NCBI GenBank assembly: GCA_021824145.1
Contig: JAKALM010000005.1
Location: forward strand, 121,872-185,871
DNA from: Bacteroidota bacterium
Lineage (GTDB): Bacteria; Bacteroidota; Ignavibacteria; Ignavibacteriales; Ignavibacteriaceae
Direction: 5' to 3'
DNA length: 64,000 nucleotides
Shown here: positions 18,274 to 26,981 of the stretch, in pieces
Layout: every line of letters begins with the position of its first letter
Position numbering within the stretch: the first letter of the stretch is position 1
Notes under the pieces: generated by a model
Database searches by the model: none
Seen by the model: only the letters and a program-made list of their open reading frames with translations
What the model was told of the DNA's origin: nothing
Made by a program: the position numbers and the translations under genes

Positions 18274-19194
18274 ATGCTGATTCTATTTCAAATATTTATT
18301 TTACTTTTTGCACCGTTTTTATTTCTTGGAATTATCAATCGTGTTAAAGCTATTTGGGCTGGAAAGAAAGGATCGCCAATTTTTCAACCATTTTTTGATT
18401 TTCAAAAACTTTTGAGAAAGAATGAAGTGATTAGTAAAACAACTTCATTTGTTTTTCGAATAGCACCGACTTTCAATCTTGCTGCCGTCATCTTTGCATT
18501 TCTTCTGATTCCAATTCCTTCATTTGGATCGACAATAAGTTTTAACGGCGATTTCATTTTATTTACGTACATTCTTGGATTAGCAAAATTTTTGATGGTG
18601 CTTGCAGCACTTGATACCGGCAGCAGCTTTGAGGGAATGGGCGCAAGCAGGGAAGTAACTTTTTCTTCAATTGTAGAACCAGCATTTTTTATTTTGATTG
18701 GAACACTTGCTTTGTTAACAGGGCAAACTTCTTTCGCTTCAATCTTTTCTATGCTTAATTCAAGCGCCGGTTACACCGAATTAATCGAAATCCTTTTTGT
18801 CGCAGCATTGTTTATTATGATTTTAACGGAAGGTTCACGCGTTCCGGTTGATGATCCAAACACACATTTGGAATTAACTATGATTCACGAAGTAATGGTT
18901 CTGGATTATTCCGGTCCCGATCTTGGATTTATTTTGTATTCAGCAGGCATGAAGATGGTTCTGCTTGCAGTGCTTGCAGCAAATCTTATTATCCCAGAAA
19001 ATTTTTCTGTAGCTTACACGGCCATTTTCCTTTTGCTAATTATTTTTATTACTTCCGTTTTAATTGGTATAGTTGAGTCATTAATTGCTAGAGCTCGAAT
19101 GTCGCATGTTCCGCAATTTATTTTTTTGATGACCGCACTTTCATTCATAGCTTTTGCTGTTGTTATATTTTTCTTAAGAGGAGGAATTAAGTGA
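18274..19194 (+). CDS. HyfC/HycD-like (NuoH-type) membrane subunit
   Basis: A 306-residue membrane protein with about eight helices, homologous to NuoH/HycD, the subunit that links the hydrophilic arm to the ion pumps. The N-terminus carries FLGIINRVKAIWAGKKGSP, and the conserved acidic loop reads RVPVDDPNTHLELTMIHEVM, the family signature. It starts directly after the preceding stop. The next gene's GTG overlaps its TGA by four bases. Confidence 0.9.
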   Translation: MLILFQIFILLFAPFLFLGIINRVKAIWAGKKGSPIFQPFFDFQKLLRKNEVISKTTSFVFRIAPTFNLAAVIFAFLLIPIPSFGSTISFNGDFILFTYILGLAKFLMVLAALDTGSSFEGMGASREVTFSSIVEPAFFILIGTLALLTGQTSFASIFSMLNSSAGYTELIEILFVAALFIMILTEGSRVPVDDPNTHLELTMIHEVMVLDYSGPDLGFILYSAGMKMVLLAVLAANLIIPENFSVAYTAIFLLLIIFITSVLIGIVESLIARARMSHVPQFIFLMTALSFIAFAVVIFFLRGGIK

Positions 19195-19826
19195 GCAACA
19201 TTTTAATAATTCTTCTTGGAACAAGCATACTTTATGTTTTTGCCGCAAGTAGGATTGAATCGTACATAAAAACTTTAGCTTTTCAAGGATTGATATTATT
19301 CCTTCTTGTTATTCTTGATATAAAAGAAATCAATTGGCTGAACATTGCTTTCCTTGCAGTTGAAACTTTAGTTGTTAAGGCAATCGTCATTCCGTTTTTT
19401 CTGTTAAGAGTAATCAGAAAAAATGAGATTGGAAGAGAAGTTGAGCCATACATTTCACAATTTTATTCGATGTTAATTGCAAGCGGAATTTTTATCCTTG
19501 GTTTTGTGGTTGCGTTTTGGTCGGCTAAAATTGGATCCGGAGTGAAGCCGCTTTATTTCGGAGTTTCAATTGTTCTGATTGTAGCTAGTTTATTTTTAAT
19601 TGTAAACCGTAAGCGAATCATAACTCATATTTTATGCTACATGATTTTGGAAAATGGAATATTTCTTCTTTCGCTTTCAGTCGCAAATGAAATGCCTCTG
19701 CTTGTAAATTTGGGAGTGCTGCTTGATTTATTTGTCGGTGTTTACTTATTCGTAATATTCTTTAATAAGATTCAGGAAATGTTCGATGGAAGTCATATTG
19801 ATATTCTTACTGAGTTGAAGGATTAA
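19191..19826 (+). CDS. HyfE-like (NuoK-type) membrane subunit
   Basis: A 211-residue, six-helix membrane protein matching HyfE of formate hydrogenlyase-2-type complexes, whose N-terminal part resembles NuoK. Conserved features are ETLVVKAIVIPFFLLRVIRK (acidic and Lys residues inside helices) and the segment around ILENGIFLLSLSVANEMPLLVNLGVLLD. The start is GTG, decided by the AGAGGAGG ribosome site and a GTGA overlap with the upstream stop. Confidence 0.87.
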   Translation: MSNILIILLGTSILYVFAASRIESYIKTLAFQGLILFLLVILDIKEINWLNIAFLAVETLVVKAIVIPFFLLRVIRKNEIGREVEPYISQFYSMLIASGIFILGFVVAFWSAKIGSGVKPLYFGVSIVLIVASLFLIVNRKRIITHILCYMILENGIFLLSLSVANEMPLLVNLGVLLDLFVGVYLFVIFFNKIQEMFDGSHIDILTELKD

Positions 19827-19828
19827 AG

Positions 19829-21253
19829 ATGGTAAGCATTTTATTATTTCTTCCAGCTGTATTGGGATTGATTGTTCTTCTTTCGAAAAACAAAATTGTA
19901 ACTAGAATTTCTCTGATTATTCTACCTTTGATTTACTCTGCAATAGCAGTGTTAGAATGGTTCGGTGTAAATTGGATAATTCTTCCAGGCTGGCTGAATA
20001 TTTATTTTAAGTTTGACTCGATAGGAATTTTATTTCTTGCAGTTTTATCAATTGTATTTTTGGCTTCATCAATTTACAGCATCTTTTATTTTGATGAACA
20101 CAATTATTCAGTTCAGCAGGAAACCACGTACTCTTCTACAATGTTTTTATTTGCTGCAGCAATGGTTGGAGTAATTCTTTCAACTCATCTTGCATTAACC
20201 TGGGTTTTTATTGAGGCAACAACTTTAACAAGCGCTTTGCTTATTTATTTTGAAAAGAAAAAATCTTCTCTCGAAGCAGCTTGGAAATATATTTATATCT
20301 GTTCAATCGGAATTACTTTAGCATTTGTCGGCATAATAGTTCTTTCAATCGGAAGCAGATCATTCAACTCACTTTTCTTTTCAGATTTATACCTTCATGC
20401 TGCGGAAATAAATCCATTCTGGCTGCAAATTAGTTTTGCATTTATTCTTGTCGGCTTCGGAACAAAAATTGGCATTGCGCCTATTCATGCATGGCTGCCA
20501 GACGCGCATTCAGAAGCACCGTCGCCGGTTTCTGCAATGCTTTCCGGAACACTTCTTAATACTGCATTCTTGGGATTACTTAGAGTTCAAGGAATAATGA
20601 TTCACGCAAATGAAGAATCATTTTCAAATTTTTTAATGTTAATTACAGGTTTCCTTTCATTGCTAATCAGTGCAGTGTTTATGCTGCAAATTAAAAATTA
20701 CAAAAGAATGCTTGCTTATTCCTCAATTGAAAATATGGGAATACTTTTCATCGGCATAGCGCTTGGCAAGCCAGGAATTTTTGCTGCGATGATTTTACTT
20801 GTTGCGCATTCTCTTTCAAAAACATCTTTGTTTTTAACATCAGGAAATATTCTGCATCTTTTCAAAAGCAAAAAAATAGAAAATGTACAAGGATTGTTGA
20901 AAAAAGATTCTTTAACCGGATGGATTTGGTTAATTTCATTATTGTCAATTTCTGGTCTGCCGCCTTTTCCAGCTTTCATTGCTAAATTTTTAATTGTGAA
21001 AGCCTTCTTTGCGGCAGGCTTGGCGTGGCTGGCAGTTCCATTTTTCATCTTGCTTGCAGTTATTGTTTACGGAATGGGAAGCGCATTTTTCAAAATGTCG
21101 TTTGGAGAAATTGAAAATGGAAATAAATTAAGATTAAATTTTTCTGCTTATGCCGGACAAATTATTTTGCTTTTTTTACTTCTGATGATTGGAACAAATC
21201 TTCCATATGTTGTACTAAATCTTTTAAAGAATGCCGCTGGCTTTTTGTATTGA
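19829..21253 (+). CDS. HyfF-like proton-conducting antiporter subunit
   Basis: A 474-residue second antiporter-type subunit (NuoN/HyfF group) with about 14 helices. It keeps the channel Glu (WVFIEATTLTSALLIYFEKK) and Lys (FGTKIGIAPIHAWLPDAHSE, followed by SPVSAMLSGTLL). With the HyfB-like protein it gives the complex two pump-like subunits, as in Hyf and Ehr complexes rather than the simpler Hyc. It starts 2 bases after the HyfE-like gene. Confidence 0.9.
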   Translation: MVSILLFLPAVLGLIVLLSKNKIVTRISLIILPLIYSAIAVLEWFGVNWIILPGWLNIYFKFDSIGILFLAVLSIVFLASSIYSIFYFDEHNYSVQQETTYSSTMFLFAAAMVGVILSTHLALTWVFIEATTLTSALLIYFEKKKSSLEAAWKYIYICSIGITLAFVGIIVLSIGSRSFNSLFFSDLYLHAAEINPFWLQISFAFILVGFGTKIGIAPIHAWLPDAHSEAPSPVSAMLSGTLLNTAFLGLLRVQGIMIHANEESFSNFLMLITGFLSLLISAVFMLQIKNYKRMLAYSSIENMGILFIGIALGKPGIFAAMILLVAHSLSKTSLFLTSGNILHLFKSKKIENVQGLLKKDSLTGWIWLISLLSISGLPPFPAFIAKFLIVKAFFAAGLAWLAVPFFILLAVIVYGMGSAFFKMSFGEIENGNKLRLNFSAYAGQIILLFLLLMIGTNLPYVVLNLLKNAAGFLY

Positions 21254-21265
21254 AGGAGTTGATAA

Positions 21266-22753
21266 TTGAATTGGGCTGAAACTAAAAATCTGCAATCTGT
21301 CTCGTTAAAGGAAATTCCGAACATGGAATTTGCAAAACTTAGAGAACAAATTGTTGAAATGATTATGAAGGGATGCCGAGTAATTCAATTCTTCGGTGAG
21401 AAAATTAATTCGGGCGTAATTCTTTATGTCGTTCTTGCAGATGATGAACAATCAAAACTTTTTATTGCTTCTTCAAACTTCAATGAAGGTGATATTTTCG
21501 ATTCAATAACACCTGAGTTCAAATCTTTTAATTATTTTGAAAGAGAATTTTATGAACAATTCGGAATTAAGCCGCAAGGACATCCTTGGTTGAAACCAGT
21601 TAGAAATGGAATTGCCGGCGTTTCAGATTCAGAAGTTCAATATGAATTTTTTGAAATGATGGGAGAGGAAGTTCATGAAGTTGGCGTAGGGCCAATTCAT
21701 GCCGGAATAATTGAGCCGGGATATTTTAGATTTTTATGTCATGGTGAGCAAATTCATCATCTTGAAATTGAACTTGGATTTCAACATCGTGGTGTTGAAG
21801 AATTATTTATCCGAAATAGAAACAATCCGGTTTATCTTTTAAAACTTTCAGAATCAATCGCTGGAGATTCTGTAATTGGTCATGCGGGAAATTTTGTAAG
21901 AGCAATTGAATCACTAAGCGAAACCAATATTTCACGCCGTGCTATGGTAATTAGAACGATTGCGCTTGAGCTTGAAAGAATAGGAAATCATTTAGGTGAT
22001 CTTTCTGCATTAGCTGGCGACGTTGCGTATCTTACAGGAAACTCTGCATTTGCAGCTTTAAGAACGAAAGCAATAAATACGTCGATGTCGATTTGCGGAA
22101 GTAGATTTGGGAGAGGAATGGTTGCAATCGGCGGAGTTAATTATGATATAAGTTTAGAATTAAAAGAAAAAATTTTGGAAACAATTAATAAAATTGAAGA
22201 AGATGTTGAAGTTGCAGCTGAAGTTTTGTTCTCATCGGCATCTGTTCTGGCAAGATTTGAAAAAACAGGAATAATTTCAAAAGATATTGCTAAAGAAATT
22301 GGTATGGTTGGACCAGCAGCGAGAGCAAGTGGAATATCTATTGACGTAAGAACTGATCATCCATTTGGCGGATTTTCACTTTTCCCCGTTCATAAAATTA
22401 CTTTAAAGTCTGGTGATGTTTTTGCGCGTGCTTATATTCGATACATTGAAATAACTCAATCAATCCGAATAATTAAAGAGCAACTGGGAACTTTAAATGA
22501 AGGTGAATTGAAAAAAAACACATCAGAATTAAAACCAAATCAACTTGTTGTTTCATTAGCAGAAGGATGGCGAGGTGAAATTGTTCATACGGCAATAACT
22601 GATGAAAACGGACTACTGAGAAAATATAAAATAAAAGATCCATCATTCAATAATTGGCTTGCCGTTGCTTTGTCTGTAAAGAATAATGGAATATCAGACT
22701 TTCCGCTTTGCAATAAGAGTTTCAATCTTTCATATTGTGGCTTCGATCTTTAA
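21266..22753 (+). CDS. HyfG/HycE-like large subunit lacking all Ni-binding cysteines (Ehr-type)
   Basis: A 495-residue fusion of a NuoC-like N-domain (about 1-115) and a NuoD/large-subunit domain (about 135-495), as in HycE. The L1 motif of [NiFe] hydrogenases (CGIC) reads AGDS at 199-202 within ESIAGDSVIGH. The C-terminal L2 motif (DPCxxCTxR) reads NLSYCGFDL, so both ligand positions are Ser and Gly. It also ends there, without the cleavable tail a NiFe enzyme needs. It therefore cannot be a hydrogenase in the usual sense and fits the Ehr class between group 4 hydrogenases and complex I. The TTG start is supported by AAGGAG 7 bases upstream. Confidence 0.88.
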   Translation: MNWAETKNLQSVSLKEIPNMEFAKLREQIVEMIMKGCRVIQFFGEKINSGVILYVVLADDEQSKLFIASSNFNEGDIFDSITPEFKSFNYFEREFYEQFGIKPQGHPWLKPVRNGIAGVSDSEVQYEFFEMMGEEVHEVGVGPIHAGIIEPGYFRFLCHGEQIHHLEIELGFQHRGVEELFIRNRNNPVYLLKLSESIAGDSVIGHAGNFVRAIESLSETNISRRAMVIRTIALELERIGNHLGDLSALAGDVAYLTGNSAFAALRTKAINTSMSICGSRFGRGMVAIGGVNYDISLELKEKILETINKIEEDVEVAAEVLFSSASVLARFEKTGIISKDIAKEIGMVGPAARASGISIDVRTDHPFGGFSLFPVHKITLKSGDVFARAYIRYIEITQSIRIIKEQLGTLNEGELKKNTSELKPNQLVVSLAEGWRGEIVHTAITDENGLLRKYKIKDPSFNNWLAVALSVKNNGISDFPLCNKSFNLSYCGFDL

Positions 22754-22771
22754 TAATTTTTGGAATGAGTG

Positions 22772-23530
22772 ATGTTAGATTTAATTAAATTAAGACTTAG
22801 ACACGGAAAACAAGCGATTCCAAATATTCACACAGCAGAAGTTCTGAAAACTTTTCGTGGATTTCCAATTGTTGATGAAAGTAAATGTGAAAATAATTGT
22901 GAAAAGTGTAAATCAATCTGTCCAACCGAAGCAATAGAGAAAAATCCATTAAGAATTGACTTAGGCAAGTGCATTTTTTGTGGAGAGTGTGAGAAAGTTT
23001 GTTCTGGAGGAGCAATAAAATTTACAAATAATTATAGAATTGGAAGTACAAATCGAGAAGCATTAATAATTTCTTCTGGAAAAACTTTTGAACAATTTGA
23101 AGTAGAAGCAATCAAAGCAAAAAAAGAAATTCATAAAATGTTTGGAAGATCGCTAAAGCTTCGCCAAGTTTCTGCAGGCGGCTGTAATGGCTGCGAATTG
23201 GAACTAAACGCTTCGACAAATGTTAATTTTGATATGGGAAGATTTGGAATTGATTTTGTCGCTTCACCAAGGCATGCTGATGGAATTGTTATTACCGGCC
23301 CAATTTCTTCGAATATGGCACCGGCATTAAAGGATGCATATCAAAGTGTTAGCGATCCAAAAATTGTAATTGCAGTTGGTACTTGTTCAATTAGCGGTGG
23401 AATGTTTTCATCTTCTAATAAAATAAACAGAAATTTTTTTGATGAAATACCGATTGATCTTTTTGTATCTGGATGTCCGCCTCATCCGCTTACTTTTATT
23501 CATGCTCTGCTTGATTTTTTAGGGAAGTAA
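22772..23530 (+). CDS. Ferredoxin-HyfI/NuoB-like fused small subunit of Ehr-type complex
   Basis: A 252-residue fusion. The N-terminal part (about 35-90) carries two [4Fe-4S] motifs: CENNCEKCKSICP (first spacing widened to CxxxC) and CIFCGECEKVC. The C-terminal part (about 125-252) is the NuoB/HyfI small subunit with all four proximal-cluster cysteines (GGCNGCE, GTCSISGG, GCPPHP). Electrons can thus pass from a soluble donor, probably ferredoxin, through three clusters to the altered active-site region. An ATG start at 22772 is preferred to GTG at 22769 because GGAA then has normal spacing. It is the last gene of the operon. Confidence 0.88.
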   Translation: MLDLIKLRLRHGKQAIPNIHTAEVLKTFRGFPIVDESKCENNCEKCKSICPTEAIEKNPLRIDLGKCIFCGECEKVCSGGAIKFTNNYRIGSTNREALIISSGKTFEQFEVEAIKAKKEIHKMFGRSLKLRQVSAGGCNGCELELNASTNVNFDMGRFGIDFVASPRHADGIVITGPISSNMAPALKDAYQSVSDPKIVIAVGTCSISGGMFSSSNKINRNFFDEIPIDLFVSGCPPHPLTFIHALLDFLGK

Positions 23531-23800
23531 TTATTTATTTAATCAAAACTTAAAAAATTCAAAAGTAATATAAATGCTATTCCTTAGAAAATATTTTTCA
23601 AATTTGGGAAATAAAAATGGGAATTATGATTAAAAATCAAATTTTTCTATTCATTGAATAAAAAGTAAATCAGTTAATATAATTTATAATGGCACAATTT
23701 ATGGATAATATTCTTTTTGTAAAATCAGAAAAAGAACTATTTATGGAAAATAAATCATTTCTCTTAAAAAAAGAGACAAATTAAAGTGGAGCAAAACAAA

Positions 23801-26068
23801 ATGAAAATAAACAAAGAAGAAGCGCTCGAATATCATAGCCAAGGAAGATGCGGAAAAATTGAAGTTATTCCAACAAAGCCATGTTTAACTTCTAGAGATT
23901 TGTCTTTGGCTTATACTCCCGGCGTAGCTGAGCCATGCCGAGTTATTGAAAAAAATGATGATGAAGTTTATCGTTATACCGCGAAAGGAAATTTGGTTGC
24001 AGTTATTTCAAATGGAACAGCGGTATTAGGTTTAGGAGATATTGGCCCGCATGCTGGAAAACCAGTTATGGAAGGCAAAGGAGTTCTATTTAAAAGATTT
24101 GCAGATATTGATGTTTTTGATATCGAACTCAAAAGCAAAGATCCAAAAGAAGTTATTAGAGCAGTTCAAATGCTCGAACCAACTTTCGGTGGAATAAATT
24201 TGGAAGATATAAAAGCTCCGGAATGTTTTGAAATAGAAGAAACTTTGAAAGCTACAATGAACATTCCTGTATTTCACGATGACCAACATGGAACCGCAAT
24301 TATTTCTTGTGCCGCATTAATAAATGCAGCAGAAGTTGCTGGTAAAAAATTGTCAGATCTCAAAATAGTTGTTAACGGTGCTGGTGCGGCAGCAATTTCG
24401 TGCTGCAAGCTTTATATAAGAGCTGGGGCTAAGCGAGAAAATATTTTGATGTTCGATTCTAAAGGTTGTATAACAAAGGATAGAAAAGACTTAAATAAAT
24501 ATAAAATGGAATTTGCAACAGAAAAATTCCATGGTTCTCTTGCTGATGCATTTAAAGGTGCTGATGTATTTGTTGGGCTATCTATCGGTGGTGTTGTTTC
24601 GAAAGAAATGGTGAAAGTAATGGCACCAAATCCAATAGTTTTTGCAATGGCTAATCCAGATCCTGAAATAACTTATGAAGATGCAGTTTCAGTTCGTGAT
24701 GATATTATTATGGCAACCGGCAGAAGCGATTATCCAAACCAAGTAAATAATGTTTTAGGATTTCCATTCATTTTCCGCGGCGCTTTAGATGTAAGGGCAA
24801 CCGCAATAAATGAAGAAATGAAAATGGCTGCTGTAGGAGCTTTAGCGTCATTAGCAAAGAAAAAAGTACCAGAAATGGTTATGAGTGCTTATGGTGGGGA
24901 AAGTTTTGAATTTGGAAGAAATTATATTATTCCCAAGCCATTTGATCCAAGAGTACTTTGGCATGTTGCGCCAGCAGTTGCCAAAGCTGCAATTGAAACA
25001 GGAGTAGCTAGAATTAAAATTGAAAATTGGGCTGCATATGAAGATGAATTGAAAGAAAGACTTGGACTTTCAAAAGAAATTATGCGTGTAATGATTCATA
25101 AAGCTCAAAAGAATCCACGTAAAGTTGTTTATCCCGAAGGTGAAGAAGAGAAAATAGTACGTGCAGCGCATTCTGTTTTTACAGATAATATTGCAAAACC
25201 AATTCTTCTAGGCAATAAAAATAAAATTACAAATATAATTAATGATCTTGGGTATGACGAAAATGAATTTGAGATCTTTGATCCTGAAAATAGTCCTTCA
25301 GTAGAAAAATATGCTAAGGCTTTCTTTCAGAAAAGAGAACGCAAAGGCGCAACGCTACATGAAGCAATTGACCTGATGAAAAGTTCTATCTACTTTGGTT
25401 CAATGATGGTCGATCAAGGAGAAGCAGATGCATTGATTAGCGGTTTGACGACTCATTATCCAAATACAATTAAACCTGCGCTTCAATGTGTTGGAGTTAA
25501 AGATGGATTTAAGGTTGTTTCAGGTCTTTATATTGTAATAACAAAGAAAGATGTTTTCTTCTTTTCAGATACAACAGTTAATGTTAATCCAACCGCCGAA
25601 GAACTTGCTGAAATTGCAATCTCTGCTGCAGATGCTGCGCAAGCTTTTGATGTTGAGCCAAAAATAGCAATGCTTTCATTCAGTAACTTTGGAAGTACAA
25701 AATATCCTGATGCTGTAAAAGTGAGCCAAGCAGTAAAAATTGTGAAAAAGCTTCGCCCAAATTTAGTGATAGATGGAGAAATGCAGGCAGATACTGCTGT
25801 TGTACCGGAAATTTTACAAGAAGTATTTCCATTTTCCGATCTTAAAACTAAAGCTAATGTTTTAATTTTCCCGGATCTAAATTCTGGAAATATTGCTTAT
25901 AAATTAATGGCAAGAATTGGACAAGCAACTGTAATTGGACCAATATTGATGGGCATGAAAAAATCAGTGCACGTTCTTCAAAGAGGTGCAACAGTTGACG
26001 ATATAATTAATATGACGGCAGTTGCCGTTGTAGGCGCAAATAATAGACTTAAACAAACAGTAAATTAA
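23801..26068 (+). CDS. maeB: NADP-dependent malic enzyme with phosphotransacetylase-like C-domain (MaeB)
   Basis: A 755-residue two-domain protein. Residues about 1-425 are the malic enzyme ([33 protein letters not shown] nucleotide site), which decarboxylates malate to pyruvate and makes NADPH. Residues about 425-755 are a phosphate acetyltransferase-like domain ([28 protein letters not shown]), usually regulatory (acetyl-CoA sensing) in MaeB. ATG at 23801 is preferred because GTGGAG upstream then serves as ribosome site; an in-frame GTG at 23786 is possible. The stop is 2 bases before nfnA, so they form one operon. Confidence 0.93.
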   Translation: MKINKEEALEYHSQGRCGKIEVIPTKPCLTSRDLSLAYTPGVAEPCRVIEKNDDEVYRYTAKGNLVAVISNGTAVLGLGDIGPHAGKPVMEGKGVLFKRFADIDVFDIELKSKDPKEVIRAVQMLEPTFGGINLEDIKAPECFEIEETLKATMNIPVFHDDQHGTAIISCAALINAAEVAGKKLSDLKIVVNGAGAAAISCCKLYIRAGAKRENILMFDSKGCITKDRKDLNKYKMEFATEKFHGSLADAFKGADVFVGLSIGGVVSKEMVKVMAPNPIVFAMANPDPEITYEDAVSVRDDIIMATGRSDYPNQVNNVLGFPFIFRGALDVRATAINEEMKMAAVGALASLAKKKVPEMVMSAYGGESFEFGRNYIIPKPFDPRVLWHVAPAVAKAAIETGVARIKIENWAAYEDELKERLGLSKEIMRVMIHKAQKNPRKVVYPEGEEEKIVRAAHSVFTDNIAKPILLGNKNKITNIINDLGYDENEFEIFDPENSPSVEKYAKAFFQKRERKGATLHEAIDLMKSSIYFGSMMVDQGEADALISGLTTHYPNTIKPALQCVGVKDGFKVVSGLYIVITKKDVFFFSDTTVNVNPTAEELAEIAISAADAAQAFDVEPKIAMLSFSNFGSTKYPDAVKVSQAVKIVKKLRPNLVIDGEMQADTAVVPEILQEVFPFSDLKTKANVLIFPDLNSGNIAYKLMARIGQATVIGPILMGMKKSVHVLQRGATVDDIINMTAVAVVGANNRLKQTVN

Positions 26069-26070
26069 AT

Positions 26071-26946
26071 ATGTATAAAATACTTTTCGCAGAATTCATA
26101 GCACCAAATGTAAAAAAGTTTAGAATCGAAGCTCCTAAAATTGCTAAGAAAAGACAAGCTGGCCAGTTTGTAATTATTAGAATTGACGAAAATGGTGAAA
26201 GAGTTCCATTAACAATTTCTGATTCAAATCTTGAAGAAGGTTCAATTACAATAATAGTTCAAGGAGTTGGTAAAACAACAAAACAATTGAACGAATTAGA
26301 AACCGGTGATTCTATTTTAGATGTTGTTGGGCCTTTAGGAAAGCCATCTCATATAGAAAATTTTGGAGTAGCTGTAAGCATTGGCGGCGGTGTTGGAACT
26401 GCAATTGCATATCCAACAGCAGTAGCTTTGAAGAAAGCCGGAAACTATACAATTTCTATAATTGGTGGAAGAACTAAAGACTTTGTAATTCTAGAAGATG
26501 AGATGAAGAATGTTTGCGACGAAGTTTTTGTAACTACAGATGATGGAAGCTATGGCTATCATGGATTTGTTACTCAAAAATTAAAAGAATTGATAGATGC
26601 AAAAAGAAGAATTGATTTTGTGCTTGCAATAGGCCCAATTCCAATGATGAAAGCTGTAGCTGAAGTTACACGGAAATTGAAAATAAAAACAGTTGTAAGC
26701 TTAAATCCAATAATGGTTGACGGTACTGGAATGTGCGGAGGATGCCGGGCAACAGTTGATAATAAAACAGTTTTTGTGTGCGTCGATGGTCCAGAATTCG
26801 ATGCACACAAAGTTGATTTCGATTTGCTTGAAAGAAGAAATAGAACTTATAGAGAAGACGAGGCACAAGCATTAAATCTTCATGTATGTCATTCTGATGA
26901 AGCTATTTTGAATTTGACTGAAAGTGAAACTAAAAGTAATAAGTGA
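26071..26946 (+). CDS. nfnA: NfnA-like FAD/[2Fe-2S] subunit of ferredoxin-NADP transhydrogenase
   Basis: A 291-residue ferredoxin-reductase-fold protein. FAD domain (about 1-95, RVPLTISDS), NAD-binding domain (about 100-215, GGGVGTAIAYPTA) and a C-terminal cluster site with DGTGMCGGCRATVDNKT and FVCVDGPEFDAH, the [2Fe-2S] ligands of NfnA and of sulfide dehydrogenase SudB. With the next gene it forms NfnAB, which couples NADH and reduced ferredoxin oxidation to NADP reduction by flavin bifurcation. A role limited to glutamate synthase or sulfide dehydrogenase cannot be excluded. Confidence 0.9.
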   Translation: MYKILFAEFIAPNVKKFRIEAPKIAKKRQAGQFVIIRIDENGERVPLTISDSNLEEGSITIIVQGVGKTTKQLNELETGDSILDVVGPLGKPSHIENFGVAVSIGGGVGTAIAYPTAVALKKAGNYTISIIGGRTKDFVILEDEMKNVCDEVFVTTDDGSYGYHGFVTQKLKELIDAKRRIDFVLAIGPIPMMKAVAEVTRKLKIKTVVSLNPIMVDGTGMCGGCRATVDNKTVFVCVDGPEFDAHKVDFDLLERRNRTYREDEAQALNLHVCHSDEAILNLTESETKSNK

Positions 26947-26981
26947 TAAAATTATAATCCTAATATTTTCGGAGATCAGTT

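Noticed and set aside
20716..21048. A long antisense frame (110 codons) within the HyfF-like gene
   Set aside because: It overlaps a well-supported membrane subunit, lacks a ribosome site and shows no protein features.
16291..23530. Annotating the cluster as a true formate hydrogenlyase or hydrogenase
   Set aside because: The Ni-binding cysteines are replaced in the large subunit and no formate dehydrogenase or maturation genes are present; Ehr-like is a better description.
23689..23784. A 31-codon frame upstream of maeB (starts MAQFMDNILFV)
   Set aside because: No ribosome site, no recognisable features and poor length; more likely part of the maeB leader.
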